DNA of 64,000 nucleotides from an uncultured Flaviramulus sp. (GCA_947501105.1 CANMUP010000005.1:372001-436000); one strand, 5' to 3'. Positions 54,419 through 63,075 are shown, numbered from the stretch's first letter. Numbers and translations are program-made. Notes: generated from the letters alone by a model not told the origin.

Positions 54419-55093
54419 TTGATTAAAATATTTCAGAAATCATTAAAGAAAGAGATTGCCGAATTGAGCAATGAGATTCTGAATTCCGTTTGGTTGAATA
54501 GAATTGAACAGTCAAATATAGAAAATCTCGGAATAAAAAATGGAAAACAAATTATTGCGGAATATTTAGAAAATCGAGAATACGGAATTGCTTATGAACA
54601 TCTTGCATACATAATAACTGAATGCGAAATGGAATTGAGTGTTGAGCGGAAAAACCGAATGGATAAAATTGCGGGTGGAATGAATATTGAACCGATTAAG
54701 TTGTTAACTAATGAAAAAGGAACTGACTTTCTATTTGGTTGCAAAAACCTCTATTTGGCATCAATTCATCCTTTTGATTTTGATAAAAGAAACCTGAATG
54801 AATACAAACAAATAGTTGAATTAGGAAAAGAACTTTTGGATCAAAGAGGAATTCAAAGTTTTTTAGGATATTTAATGGAATCTCAATATCGAGTATCTGT
54901 TTGGGCGTCAATGATTGCAATAGAATTCGGAAAACCAAAACAGGATGAAATTCTGAATTTGAGCGGAACTGAAACAATAATTAATTCTTGTTTGGAATGT
55001 ATAATGCAAGACGAAATTAATTCTTTATCAGCCGAAATAATTGAAAACAAGAAAAAGTGGACGAAAAAAAACGTGCCACAACACCGTGTATAA
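54419..55093 (+). CDS. Cassette 22: MafI-like immunity candidate (copy 2)
   Basis: Identical to the cassette 18 product; same TTG start. Here the frame stays open upstream to 54359, but that extension translates attC site 21 and is not credible as coding. The differing upstream sequence supports TTG 54419 as the true start, because only from the core onward is the frame shared by both copies. Confidence 0.65.
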   Translation: MIKIFQKSLKKEIAELSNEILNSVWLNRIEQSNIENLGIKNGKQIIAEYLENREYGIAYEHLAYIITECEMELSVERKNRMDKIAGGMNIEPIKLLTNEKGTDFLFGCKNLYLASIHPFDFDKRNLNEYKQIVELGKELLDQRGIQSFLGYLMESQYRVSVWASMIAIEFGKPKQDEILNLSGTETIINSCLECIMQDEINSLSAEIIENKKKWTKKNVPQHRV

Positions 55094-55202
55094 TTAATTG
55101 CTAGTTCTAGCCTACTTGGAAATTCCTTCGGAATTTCCTCTGGTTCGTTTTCTTTTGCTAACTTAGTTCTTGCCAACGCAACTAACCATACACAAACACG
55201 TT
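55080..55202 (+). repeat. attC-like site 22 (copy of site 18)
   Basis: Same as site 18; inside duplicated pair B. Confidence 0.87.
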
Positions 55203-55211
55203 GGCAACAAT

Positions 55212-55595
55212 ATGAAAAAACTCATCATAGCATTTATAATTTTCATTTTTTCGTTATCTATTTTAGCTCAAAGTAAAGATTGCATTGATATCAAAAATGG
55301 AAGTTTCAAATATCTAGATTCACGTTCTAACGAATTTATAGTACAAAGAAAAGATTCTATACAAGTTGATAGTTGCAAATCTGTAAATTTTGTAATACAC
55401 AGCAAAATTAATTGGAAATCTGATTGTGAATATGAAATGACTATCTACAAAGTTAATGACACTTTGTATAATCCAATTATCGGAAAAACTTTTGAGTTTA
55501 AAATAATAAAAATAGAAAATGATAGTATAACGTTGATTACAAAAACTCTAAATAAAGAACGAGAAACGGAACGTATTATGCACATTCTAAATTGA
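55212..55595 (+). CDS. Cassette 23, gene 1: small secreted protein (copy 2)
   Basis: Identical to cassette 19 gene 1 (127 residues, signal peptide). Order and spacing to gene 2 are preserved. Confidence 0.72.
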   Translation: MKKLIIAFIIFIFSLSILAQSKDCIDIKNGSFKYLDSRSNEFIVQRKDSIQVDSCKSVNFVIHSKINWKSDCEYEMTIYKVNDTLYNPIIGKTFEFKIIKIENDSITLITKTLNKERETERIMHILN

Positions 55596-55603
55596 ATAAT
55601 AGT

Positions 55604-55936
55604 ATGAAACCTAAATCGATAGAAAAATTTGATTTTGACGATATCTTTGATATTCTCGACCATATCGAAAGAAAACCTGGACTATTTTTATTGAAACCAA
55701 ATTTGGAACTATTATATAGTTTTATATCAGGAATAAAATTGATTTCTTATAGTGGGAATATTGATGTAAAAAACATTGACAAGCTAGATGGATTTTATGA
55801 TTTTGTACATCAAAAACTAGAATTAAAATACGAAAACACGATGAGTTGGTTCGGAGCAATAAGTTGCGAATATGGAATAGAGATTGATGGATTTAATAAA
55901 TTTTTTGAATACTTGAACGAATTTAGAACTGAATAA
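55604..55936 (+). CDS. Cassette 23, gene 2: immunity-like protein (copy 2)
   Basis: Identical to cassette 19 gene 2 (110 residues). Second copy of the two-gene cassette. Confidence 0.65.
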   Translation: MKPKSIEKFDFDDIFDILDHIERKPGLFLLKPNLELLYSFISGIKLISYSGNIDVKNIDKLDGFYDFVHQKLELKYENTMSWFGAISCEYGIEIDGFNKFFEYLNEFRTE

Positions 55937-55950
55937 AAAATACTGTTGCC

Positions 55951-56074
55951 AACACCGTGTATAATTCATTGCTAATGCAAGCTTACTTACGAAAATCCTC
56001 TCGGATTTTCTATTCGGTTTGTATTTGCTAAATTAGTTGCTGAAACACGCAACGAAATCATACACAAATACGTT
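55951..56074 (+). repeat. attC-like site 23 (copy of site 19)
   Basis: Same as site 19 up to GTT; the following bases (CTACGCA) belong to cassette 24. Confidence 0.87.
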
Positions 56075-56098
56075 CTACGCAATTTGAACAAACCAACA

Positions 56099-56740
56099 AT
56101 GGACGAGAAAACAAAGAAACAAATTGAATTACATTCTGCTGGTGCAACAATCCGACACGCAAGTCCATTTGCTGAATTGGAACATTATACGAACGAAAAT
56201 AAAATTGAACCTGAATTTATAAAAAAATGGTGTGTTCCATTTTATATGTTCGGAATAAATAATGCAGATGAATTCATTCGGAACTTTGAGCCAATAAGAG
56301 CGGAACTTAATATAGAAGTTGTTAAAAATTTACTTGGAGATTTTAATTGGAGAACTAGAATTGTTGGAGCATATTTTGCTTCAATAATGGAATATAAAAC
56401 TGTTGAGGATATTATTGGAATTCATCTTTTAAAAAGTCAAGTTTGTTACGCAGGAAATGGATACTGTTTAGCTTTAGCGAAATTTAATACTCAAAACGGA
56501 ATTGAATACCTAAAAAAATATCTTGAATACTATTTGACACGAAAAGACTTGCATTATGACCAAAGTGGAGCAATGTTGGCTTTAAAATGGACTGACCAAA
56601 TAAACGGAACTAACGAAATAGAAAATTATTTGGATTTATATCAAGAATGGACTTCTGGAAAATATGCTCAAGACTTAAATCATAAATTTCAAGGATTTGA
56701 ACAACAAATGAATAATATAAAAAGAATAAAAACTGCGTAG
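56099..56740 (+). CDS. Cassette 24: DUF6000-like protein
   Basis: A 213-residue cytoplasmic protein. FIRNFEPIRAELNIEVVKNLLGDFNWRTRIVGAYFASI (parts), LLKSQVCYAGNGYCLALAKF and YLKKYLEYYLTRKDLHYDQSGAMLALKW (parts) resemble DUF6000, an uncharacterised helical family found among candidate immunity proteins. ATG 56099 is chosen; an in-frame TTG at 56084 lies 12 bases after the core. The stop TAG lies within the cassette's terminal inverted sequence. Cassette ends: GTTCTACGCA / TGCGTAGAAC. Confidence 0.72.
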   Translation: MDEKTKKQIELHSAGATIRHASPFAELEHYTNENKIEPEFIKKWCVPFYMFGINNADEFIRNFEPIRAELNIEVVKNLLGDFNWRTRIVGAYFASIMEYKTVEDIIGIHLLKSQVCYAGNGYCLALAKFNTQNGIEYLKKYLEYYLTRKDLHYDQSGAMLALKWTDQINGTNEIENYLDLYQEWTSGKYAQDLNHKFQGFEQQMNNIKRIKTA

Positions 56741-56864
56741 AACACCGTGTATAATTCATTGCTAGTACTCGCCTACTTACGAAAATCCTCGCGGATTTTC
56801 TATTCGGTTTGTATTTTCTAAATTAGTTGCTTAAACACACAACGAAATCATACACAAACACGTT
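56741..56864 (+). repeat. attC-like site 24
   Basis: Arms GTGTATAATTCATTGC and ACAACGAAATCATACAC; A-C at 12 and a lost pair at the loop end. Hairpin GAAAATCCTCGCGGATTTTC. Confidence 0.85.
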
Positions 56865-56888
56865 ATAGGCAAGCGTAGAACAACATAA

Positions 56889-57809
56889 ATGAAAAACTTA
56901 ATAACCATAATTTTAATGCTAAATTTTCTTACCAGTTGGGGACAAAATAAAGAGGACAAAAAATTCATTACTTGGGAACAATTCACTCAAAATTTCGGAA
57001 AGGAAATGGTTTCTGCCCAAGACGTATTCAATAATATGAAGGAAAGTGGTGTTAGTGATTTTTCATTGGCAAAATTTGATTTTCATTTTGTTTCTAATAC
57101 AAAAACCAAACTTGAAAAATTACAAGACTTTATCAAAGAACATTATCCTTATGAAATAAAATCTATTAAGAAAATTAAAAAAGGACTTTGGGAATTAAAC
57201 GGAGAAACCAATGAAATACCAATAACTGAAGACATTCTACTCTATTGGGGTTTGGATATGTATAAAAGAGGTTATGAATTTGACGCAAAGTTAGATGGAT
57301 ACGGAGCACCATTTGACCCTAAAAATCAAAAATACCCGAATTTTGACAGTTCTAAAGAAGATTCTTATTTTGACAAAGGAGTTGAATGTTATAATTCTGG
57401 TGATTTAAGTGGAGCAATAATAAATTGGACTATTACTATAAAAATTAATCCAAAAGACCCAAACTCTTATTATTCAAGAGCAATAGTCAAAAACGAATTA
57501 TACACTTGGAAATCCTCTCTTAAAGATTACGACAAAGCAATTGAAATCGCACCTGACTTTATAAGTGCTTTGACAAATCGTGGGAGTGTAAAAGATGAGA
57601 ATGGAGATTACGTAGGAGCTATTGAAGATTACAACAAAGTAATAAACTTGGAAAAAGTTGATATTGAAAATAAACAAATGGCTTATTTTAATAAAGGAAA
57701 TTCTGAATTTAATCTCGGAAATAAAGATAGCGCTTGTAAAGATTGGAATAAAGCGTATAAACTTGGTGCCGAATATGCTTTGGAAAGAATTAATGAAAAA
57801 TGTAAATAG
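56889..57809 (+). CDS. Cassette 25: secreted TPR protein
   Basis: A 306-residue protein, signal peptide ending TSWGQ. The N-terminal half is unassigned. From about residue 160 there are four tetratricopeptide repeats: SYFDKGVECYNSGDLSGAI, SYYSRAIVKNELYTWKSSLKDYDKAIEI (parts), ALTNRGSVKDENGDYVGAIEDY and AYFNKGNSEFNLGNKDSACKDW. It should mediate protein contacts in the envelope. Cassette ends match over 9 bases: GTTATAGGC / GCCTATAAC. Confidence 0.82.
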   Translation: MKNLITIILMLNFLTSWGQNKEDKKFITWEQFTQNFGKEMVSAQDVFNNMKESGVSDFSLAKFDFHFVSNTKTKLEKLQDFIKEHYPYEIKSIKKIKKGLWELNGETNEIPITEDILLYWGLDMYKRGYEFDAKLDGYGAPFDPKNQKYPNFDSSKEDSYFDKGVECYNSGDLSGAIINWTITIKINPKDPNSYYSRAIVKNELYTWKSSLKDYDKAIEIAPDFISALTNRGSVKDENGDYVGAIEDYNKVINLEKVDIENKQMAYFNKGNSEFNLGNKDSACKDWNKAYKLGAEYALERINEKCK

Positions 57810-57823
57810 AAAAGCCAGCCTAT

Positions 57824-58009
57824 AACAATGGCTATAATTAATACGGGTTTTGGTGCTTAACCCAAAGTGTAGTGCTTTTAACGAAGTCCGCCAAATCTTT
57901 TGATTTGGCTTTAGAACAAAAAAGATAAAACAAAATAAAAAGTTTTGGCTAAGTGCTTAATTGAAAGTTCACTACTTTTAATTCCCGTACTAACCATAGC
58001 CGAGACGTT
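57824..58009 (+). repeat. attC-like site 25 (long, divergent)
   Basis: At 186 bp the longest site. Arms GGCTATAATTAATACGGG and CCCGTACTAACCATAGCC pair with A-C at exactly positions 7, 8 and 12. Hairpin GCCAAATCTTTTGATTTGGC. Sequence differs but the geometry of the arms is the same. Confidence 0.82.
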
Positions 58010-58030
58010 GCCATTAATTTGACCCAAACT

Positions 58031-58810
58031 ATGAAAATAACGATTTTAGCAATATTCTTTCTATCATTTAATTCTGTTTTCGGACAAAATAAAGAAGTGG
58101 AATACAATGAAATAATTCCAGAATATATAATTGCTGTTTGGGAAAATAACGGAACATCAAATAACTCAGAATTTAATGCACCTGAATTAAATCAAATTAA
58201 GGAATTTTTTGTCGAATTAAGCAAAAAGCAAAATAATATAACTTCTAATCTGTTTTTAAACAAACCAACCGATAATACTCTCGTAGCTCATTATTTAAAT
58301 ACTAAAATCAAATGGAATTCATTTAATGGACCACACGTTGGACTGAAAAAATTATCCACCAAAAAAGTCGTTAAGAACTCAATTAAAAAATTACCGACAA
58401 GGAATGAACTTTTAGCATTTTATTATAGTTCAATCTTTATAGATGTTTTGAATAAGCGAAAGCCAATGGATTTAGCGGAAACAAACATTGACTTGGAAAA
58501 CCTAAATCTTGAAAATGATACGGAAAAAGCAATACTGTTTTTAACTGCAATGCGACACGTTGGAAGTCAAGTAGCTTCTTATGCGACAACTAAATTTCCA
58601 AATAATTGCTTTAGAGCAAAAGAATATGTGGAGAATATGCCAAAATTTAATGGAAAAGCATTTTATGAGTTTGACTTACCAAAATTCGAGGATTTTAAAA
58701 TAGAAGTTGATAAACGAAAACCAAAAATGAGTTTTAAAGAAAGATACATTCCAGAATTTGAAAACGCGAAATTGGGAATGGAAAAATGTTTAGCGGAAGA
58801 AAAAAACTAA
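58031..58810 (+). CDS. Cassette 26: secreted protein of unknown function
   Basis: A 259-residue protein with a signal peptide (MKITILAIFFLSFNSVFGQ). The mature part is largely helical and charged, with NGPHVGLKKLSTKK, NELLAFYYSSIFIDVLNKRKP and AILFLTAMRHVGSQVASYATTKFPNNCFRAKEYVE (parts). No family recognised. ATG 58031 chosen; an in-frame TTG at 58019 lies 12 bases after the core. Cassette ends: GTTGCCATTA / TAATGGCAAC, the same as cassette 10. Confidence 0.72.
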   Translation: MKITILAIFFLSFNSVFGQNKEVEYNEIIPEYIIAVWENNGTSNNSEFNAPELNQIKEFFVELSKKQNNITSNLFLNKPTDNTLVAHYLNTKIKWNSFNGPHVGLKKLSTKKVVKNSIKKLPTRNELLAFYYSSIFIDVLNKRKPMDLAETNIDLENLNLENDTEKAILFLTAMRHVGSQVASYATTKFPNNCFRAKEYVENMPKFNGKAFYEFDLPKFEDFKIEVDKRKPKMSFKERYIPEFENAKLGMEKCLAEEKN

Positions 58811-58814
58811 TGGC

Positions 58815-58939
58815 AACAACGTGTATAATTCATTGCTAGTTCTAGCCTACTTGGAAATTCCTTCGGAATTTCCTCTGGTTCGTTTTTGTTTACTAAATTA
58901 GGTACTGAAACACGCAACGAAATCATACACAAACACGTT
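58815..58939 (+). repeat. attC-like site 26
   Basis: Arms GTGTATAATTCATTGC and GCAACGAAATCATACAC; A-C at 12. Hairpin GAAATTCCTTCGGAATTTC. Confidence 0.87.
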
Positions 58940-58952
58940 GTACAACATTTGA

Positions 58953-59498
58953 ATGAAACGTAATTTCACAATCATTTTTTTACTTCTAATTTGGAATTTA
59001 AGTAGTTCTCAACACTCCGACCGATTCCTGGAACTTGTAAAGGACCTTGAAAAGGTTAGCTGTAAAACGGATACAACTTATTACAAAAACGGTAATATTT
59101 GGTGGACTATGTGTTCAACTAATTATATATATAATTCTGAAAAATATTGGGCGAAAACTGGAAAAATGGTACAGTATTACAAAAACGGACAGATTGCTCA
59201 TGAATACTGTTTTGATAATTATGGAAATATGAAAACGTTGAAGGTCTTTGACCGAAAAGGAAATAAACTAGAAGAACATGTAACTACAGAAATAGATTCA
59301 AAAGCAAAATCATTGAATGAGTTTTTTGAATCTCAAGACCATATTAGTGATAAAACATATTCCCAATTTTACAGATGTTCAAGTAAGAATGGAATTTACT
59401 TTCTATACAAAGAAGGACTAAGAGTGAATGGAAATAGAAATGATGTTTGGACTACTTATTTTGAAAACGGAGAAAAAAAAAAGGAGAAAAAATATTAA
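58953..59498 (+). CDS. Cassette 27: secreted MORN-like (YwqK-type) repeat protein
   Basis: A 181-residue protein with a signal peptide ending SSSQ. Repeated 'YYKNG' units occur: DTTYYKNGNIWW, KMVQYYKNGQIAHEY and TTYFENGEKKKE, separated by a GNMKTLKVFDRKGNKLEE segment. These are the repeats of MORN/YwqK-like proteins, some of which are annotated as antitoxins; an envelope role is more likely here. Cassette ends: GTTGTACAAC on both sides, self-complementary. Confidence 0.75.
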   Translation: MKRNFTIIFLLLIWNLSSSQHSDRFLELVKDLEKVSCKTDTTYYKNGNIWWTMCSTNYIYNSEKYWAKTGKMVQYYKNGQIAHEYCFDNYGNMKTLKVFDRKGNKLEEHVTTEIDSKAKSLNEFFESQDHISDKTYSQFYRCSSKNGIYFLYKEGLRVNGNRNDVWTTYFENGEKKKEKKY

Positions 59499-59509
59499 AA
59501 ACGTTGTAC

Positions 59510-59635
59510 AACATTGTATAAAAATAATGCTTAAGTTTATTCCATAATCTAAAGGTTAGTGCGCATTTGGTCACTCTGATTTTCCTGCGGAAAATCCTCG
59601 GACACAAAACCGCACTATTCTTATACGTAACCGTT
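59510..59635 (+). repeat. attC-like site 27
   Basis: Arms GTATAAAAATAATGC and GCACTATTCTTATAC; A-C at 7 and 12. Hairpin GATTTTCCTGCGGAAAATC, displaced towards the right arm. Confidence 0.85.
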
Positions 59636-59763
59636 GCCTGTAATAGCGGAACACGAGCCTGATGAATGAAAAACGAAAGAATAGATACGAATTTGATGTT
59701 TTTAAAATATCTCAAAATGACATAAAATTTTTTACCTAAAAACTACTGATTTAAAAAGATATT

Positions 59764-60102
59764 ATGGAAAACACATTTAGCGGTTTAATTACTTTTCTGA
59801 TTGTATTACTAATCATATTTTTTCTTTGGTTTATCCCAATTTGGTATGGTCTAAAATGGGCGAAAATCAAAAGAGTTTCTAAACTTTGGATGTTGTTTGG
59901 AATTCACCCAATGACTGGATGGATTGCATATTTAATCTTGAGATATGGGATTGACCCAAGAAAACAATGTGATAAATGTAAAGAATCTATAAAGATTGAA
60001 GCTGAAATCTGCCGTTATTGCGGAAATCAAATGAGCAAAGAAGATATAAACTTCGCAATAAAAGAATTTGAAAAAAGAAAAAATAGCAGAATCACAGAAT
60101 AG
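59764..60102 (+). CDS. Cassette 28: membrane protein with a zinc ribbon
   Basis: A 112-residue protein with one membrane helix (about residues 6-28), a second hydrophobic segment (43-60) and a C-terminal zinc ribbon with C69-x2-C72 and C83-x2-C86 (CDKCKESI, ICRYCGNQM). The gene starts 131 bases after the core, far more than in other cassettes, and 128 bases of non-coding sequence follow it, so this cassette carries unusual flanks, perhaps with its own promoter and terminator. Cassette ends: GTTGCCTGTA / TACAGGCAAC. Confidence 0.75.
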   Translation: MENTFSGLITFLIVLLIIFFLWFIPIWYGLKWAKIKRVSKLWMLFGIHPMTGWIAYLILRYGIDPRKQCDKCKESIKIEAEICRYCGNQMSKEDINFAIKEFEKRKNSRITE

Positions 60103-60230
60103 TTAATAACAATAATTTACCAAATTAATTCATTTCTCATTTAAAAGAATTTGGCTTAATTTATTAATGAGAATAGGCTGAAAATTGGAAAGTAAATAAT
60201 ATTATACAAACTGAAAAAACTACTACAGGC

Positions 60231-60357
60231 AACAACGTGTATAATTAATTGCTTTGGTCGTTTCTTATTTGGAAAATTCCTTCGGAATTTTCTCGCGTTC
60301 GTTTTTGTTTACTAAATTAGTTGCTGAAACACGCAACAAACCATACACAAACACGTT
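60231..60357 (+). repeat. attC-like site 28
   Basis: Arms GTGTATAATTAATTGC and GCAACAAACCATACAC; A-C at 7, 8 and 12 plus one more mismatch at 11. Hairpin AAAATTCCTTCGGAATTTT. Confidence 0.85.
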
Positions 60358-60375
60358 GCCAGTAATTTGACCACA

Positions 60376-61119
60376 TTGAGAAAACTAATCATAATTCTTA
60401 CCTTATTTTTCCTTTTTTCTTGTAATAGAAAAGAGGAAATTCCTAAAGAACTGAAATACTCTTTTGAGTATTTAAATGAAGTTTGGAGTCCTGAAGATAT
60501 CGAAGTTTTTAAAAACATAAAGGAAAACGATACAACGCCGAATAATTTACATTTTGGAATTGGATTACACTTAAGAAATAATTTATTAAGACATCACGCT
60601 AAATCTGACACTATTGTAGCTTTTTTTAATTCATTAGGAATAACTCATTATGATTATATGTCTGGATTAATATTATATTCTTATCATCAACATCTGAATA
60701 ATGAAAGTGTAGATATACAAGACAAAGTGAATGAAATAATAGAAAGTGAAAAGCCTTATGTTGAATGCACAAAAGAACAGAAAATCATAGGTTTAGAAAA
60801 ATATAAGAAGTTCGAGATTAATGACACTATAAATGTGAAAATGCCTGTTAGTGAAAATAATAGTGTTGTCGATTATGGATGTCCACATTTAGATTGGGAA
60901 TTCCGAAAGTCGTTTGATTTATCTATTGACGGAGTTATTACCGAAAAATTTTACGAGAATGACTCTCTTGGAGCGTATTTTAAAGTAAGAATTCTGACTA
61001 AAAACCATCCGAAAACCAAAATTCTAATGAATGAAGTCAATGTTGGCGATGAATTTGAAGTTTCACTAATTGGTAGTGCTTGGAAAATAAAAACTACTGG
61101 CAACAACGTGTATAATTAA
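60376..61119 (+). CDS. Cassette 29: DUF6794-like lipoprotein
   Basis: A 247-residue lipoprotein, probably from TTG 60376, giving a signal (RKLIIILTLFFLFSCN) with a lipobox cysteine; a second in-frame TTG at 60367 is exactly 12 bases after the core. The N-terminal domain has IPKELKYSFEYLNEVWSPEDI, HFGIGLHLRNNLLRHHA and FFNSLGITHYDYMSGLILYSYHQHLN (parts), resembling DUF6794. The frame runs into attC and stops at its TAA, adding TTGNNVYN. Cassette ends: GTTGCCAGTA / TACTGGCAAC. Confidence 0.7.
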   Translation: MRKLIIILTLFFLFSCNRKEEIPKELKYSFEYLNEVWSPEDIEVFKNIKENDTTPNNLHFGIGLHLRNNLLRHHAKSDTIVAFFNSLGITHYDYMSGLILYSYHQHLNNESVDIQDKVNEIIESEKPYVECTKEQKIIGLEKYKKFEINDTINVKMPVSENNSVVDYGCPHLDWEFRKSFDLSIDGVITEKFYENDSLGAYFKVRILTKNHPKTKILMNEVNVGDEFEVSLIGSAWKIKTTGNNVYN

Positions 61120-61228
61120 TTGCTTTGGCAAGTGCTTATTTGGAAAATTCCTTCGGAATTTTCTCGCGTTCGTTTTTGTTTACAAAATTAGTTGCAAAAA
61201 TACGCAACTAACCATACACAAACACGTT
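61102..61228 (+). repeat. attC-like site 29
   Basis: Arms GTGTATAATTAATTGC and GCAACTAACCATACAC; A-C at 7, 8 and 12. Hairpin AAAATTCCTTCGGAATTTT. Overlaps the end of the cassette 29 gene. Confidence 0.87.
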
Positions 61229-61252
61229 GGCAACAAGCAAAAACAAACATCT

Positions 61253-62245
61253 ATGAAAAAAATAATATTTGGAATAATTACACTATTAGCTATTTCTTGC
61301 AATGAAAAAGCAGAATCTGATTTCTCTCTAAAAGGAACAACAAACGGAATTGAAAATGGAACAATTCTTTATTTAGATATTGGAAACAAAACAATTGACT
61401 CAACAAATATTGAGAATAATTCGTTCTCATTTAACTCAAAGTTACCTAATTCGCCAATACAAGTAATAATAAGAAAAAAAGATTTTTCACAATATAGATT
61501 TTTATGGGCAGAGAATAAACCAATGACATTTGATGCAACTAAAACTGATTTTAGAAATGCTAAAATAACAGGTTCTGAATCAGAAAATTTAAGTTTCAGT
61601 CTACATCAAAAAATAGACACATTACCGAGAAATGAGAGACAAAAAGCGGAAATGGAATTTGTAAAAAACAATCCAAATAGTATTGTAAGTGCTTCAATGC
61701 TTTCGCTTTATTCTACAACTTGGGGAAAAGAAAAAACGATAGAACTTTATGAACAATTTTCAACAGAGAATAAAGATTCAAAATTCGGAAAGGAAATTAC
61801 CAAATATATTGAACTGAATAAAGAACCAAAAATAGGAGAACAATTTGCAGACTTTGAATCGGAAGACCAAAATGGAAAACTAAAAAAATTGTCTGAATTA
61901 AAAGGAAAAGCTGTTCTTCTTGAATTTTGGGCTTCGTGGTGTGGTCCTTGTCGACAAGAGAACCCTAATCTTGTAAAAACCTACGAAAAATATAATCCTA
62001 AAGGGTTTCAAATATTTGCAGTTTCATTAGACGAGGATAAAAAAAGTTGGTTAAAAGCAATTGAAAAAGATAGTTTGAATTGGGAACACGTTAGTGATTT
62101 AAAAGGTCAAAGAAACGAAGCTTCACTTATTTATGGAATTAACGGAATACCTGACAACTTTTTAATTGCCGAAAACGGAGAAATAATTGGACGGAATTTA
62201 CGAGGAGATAAATTGAATGAAAAACTAAAAGAAATTCTGGAATAA
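61253..62245 (+). CDS. Cassette 30: TlpA-like thioredoxin lipoprotein
   Basis: A 330-residue lipoprotein (cysteine in LAISCNEK). Residues about 25-120 resemble the DUF4369 domain (KGTTNGIENGTILYLDI), followed by a helical linker and a thioredoxin-like domain (about 195-330) with the redox motif CGPC in FWASWCGPCRQENPNL and the cis-proline segment GINGIPDNFLI. It should act as a periplasmic thiol reductase or oxidase. This is the most clearly enzymatic cassette. Ends match over 8 bases: GTTGGCAA / TTGCCAAC. Confidence 0.9.
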   Translation: MKKIIFGIITLLAISCNEKAESDFSLKGTTNGIENGTILYLDIGNKTIDSTNIENNSFSFNSKLPNSPIQVIIRKKDFSQYRFLWAENKPMTFDATKTDFRNAKITGSESENLSFSLHQKIDTLPRNERQKAEMEFVKNNPNSIVSASMLSLYSTTWGKEKTIELYEQFSTENKDSKFGKEITKYIELNKEPKIGEQFADFESEDQNGKLKKLSELKGKAVLLEFWASWCGPCRQENPNLVKTYEKYNPKGFQIFAVSLDEDKKSWLKAIEKDSLNWEHVSDLKGQRNEASLIYGINGIPDNFLIAENGEIIGRNLRGDKLNEKLKEILE

Positions 62246-62257
62246 TGCCAGATTGCC

Positions 62258-62381
62258 AACACCGTATAAAATTAATTGCTAGTGCAAGCCTACTTACGAA
62301 AATCCTCGCGGATTTTCTATTCGGTTTGTATTTGCTAAATTAGTTGCTTAAAACACGCAACTAATCTTATACAAACACGTT
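62258..62381 (+). repeat. attC-like site 30
   Basis: Arms GTATAAAATTAATTGC and GCAACTAATCTTATAC; A-C at 7 and 12. Hairpin GAAAATCCTCGCGGATTTTC. Confidence 0.87.
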
Positions 62382-62397
62382 ACCCAACATTTGAGAA

Positions 62398-62931
62398 ATG
62401 ACATCTAAAACAAAATACTCAATCATAATAATTGCTGTTGTCGGACTTGTATTTTTAATATTTAGTTCAATTAAATGGATGTATTGGGAACTTGAATATC
62501 TTCTAATTGCAAAGATTTTATACATAATTGGATTTATAAGTTTGGGTTTGTATTTCTTAGCAAAAGATTGGAGAAAAGTATTAACGAAAATTATGCTATA
62601 TGCTTTTTCAATTTCACTGATACTTAGTGTCTATTTATCTTATCAGTACTATGAATGGAATAAGCATTATGAAATTCTTAATGAATATGAGCAAATTGCA
62701 ACTTGTGAAAAACTTAAAGAACGATTCGCAACTGACTTAGAAAATAGTGAACTCAAATATTTTCAATTCGGATTTGGATTTGACATAGAATTACAAAGAT
62801 CATTAAAAAACAAATATGGAATTGAATCTTTTGGAATGGGTTGTTTAGTTGATATGAAAATGGAATGTTATAACGATCTGGTAAATAATTACCTTATTGA
62901 AAAACATAATGATCGAGTTTTGGATTATTAA
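62398..62931 (+). CDS. Cassette 31: membrane protein of unknown function
   Basis: A 177-residue protein with three hydrophobic helices in its first half (about residues 7-26, 35-55 and 63-83), then a soluble tail with CEKLKERFATDLENSELKYFQFGFG (parts), GIESFGMGCLVDMKMECYNDLVNNY and a final DRVLDY. Tail cysteines may pair if it faces the periplasm. No family recognised. Cassette ends: GTTACCCAAC / GTTGGGTAAC. Confidence 0.7.
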   Translation: MTSKTKYSIIIIAVVGLVFLIFSSIKWMYWELEYLLIAKILYIIGFISLGLYFLAKDWRKVLTKIMLYAFSISLILSVYLSYQYYEWNKHYEILNEYEQIATCEKLKERFATDLENSELKYFQFGFGFDIELQRSLKNKYGIESFGMGCLVDMKMECYNDLVNNYLIEKHNDRVLDY

Positions 62932-62950
62932 AAAAAATAAAACGTTGGGT

Positions 62951-63075
62951 AACAACGTGTATAATCAATTGCTTGTTCTGTGTGTACTCGGAAAATCCTA
63001 CGGATTTTCCTCTGGTTCGTTTTTGTTTACTAAATTAGTTGCTCAAACACGCAACTAACCATACACAAACACGTT
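62951..63075 (+). repeat. attC-like site 31
   Basis: Arms GTGTATAATCAATTGC and GCAACTAACCATACAC; A-C at 7, 8 and 12 with additional mismatches. Hairpin GAAAATCCTACGGATTTTC. Confidence 0.84.

Larger units (their letters stand above)
54385..56074 (+). repeat. Duplicated cassette pair B, copy 2 (cassettes 22-23)
   Basis: Second copy of 51199-52888. Between the two copies lie only cassettes 20 and 21. Confidence 0.9.

Noticed and set aside
41243-56074. Duplicated segments as insertion sequences or composite transposons
   Set aside because: No transposase, no terminal inverted repeats or target duplications of IS type; the ends coincide with cassette core sites.
38776-59715. Minus-strand frames with recurrent peptides such as CVRGFSEGKSEASKRAT
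   Set aside because: They are translations of the reverse complement of attC sites; the recurrence comes from the repeated DNA, not from a protein family.
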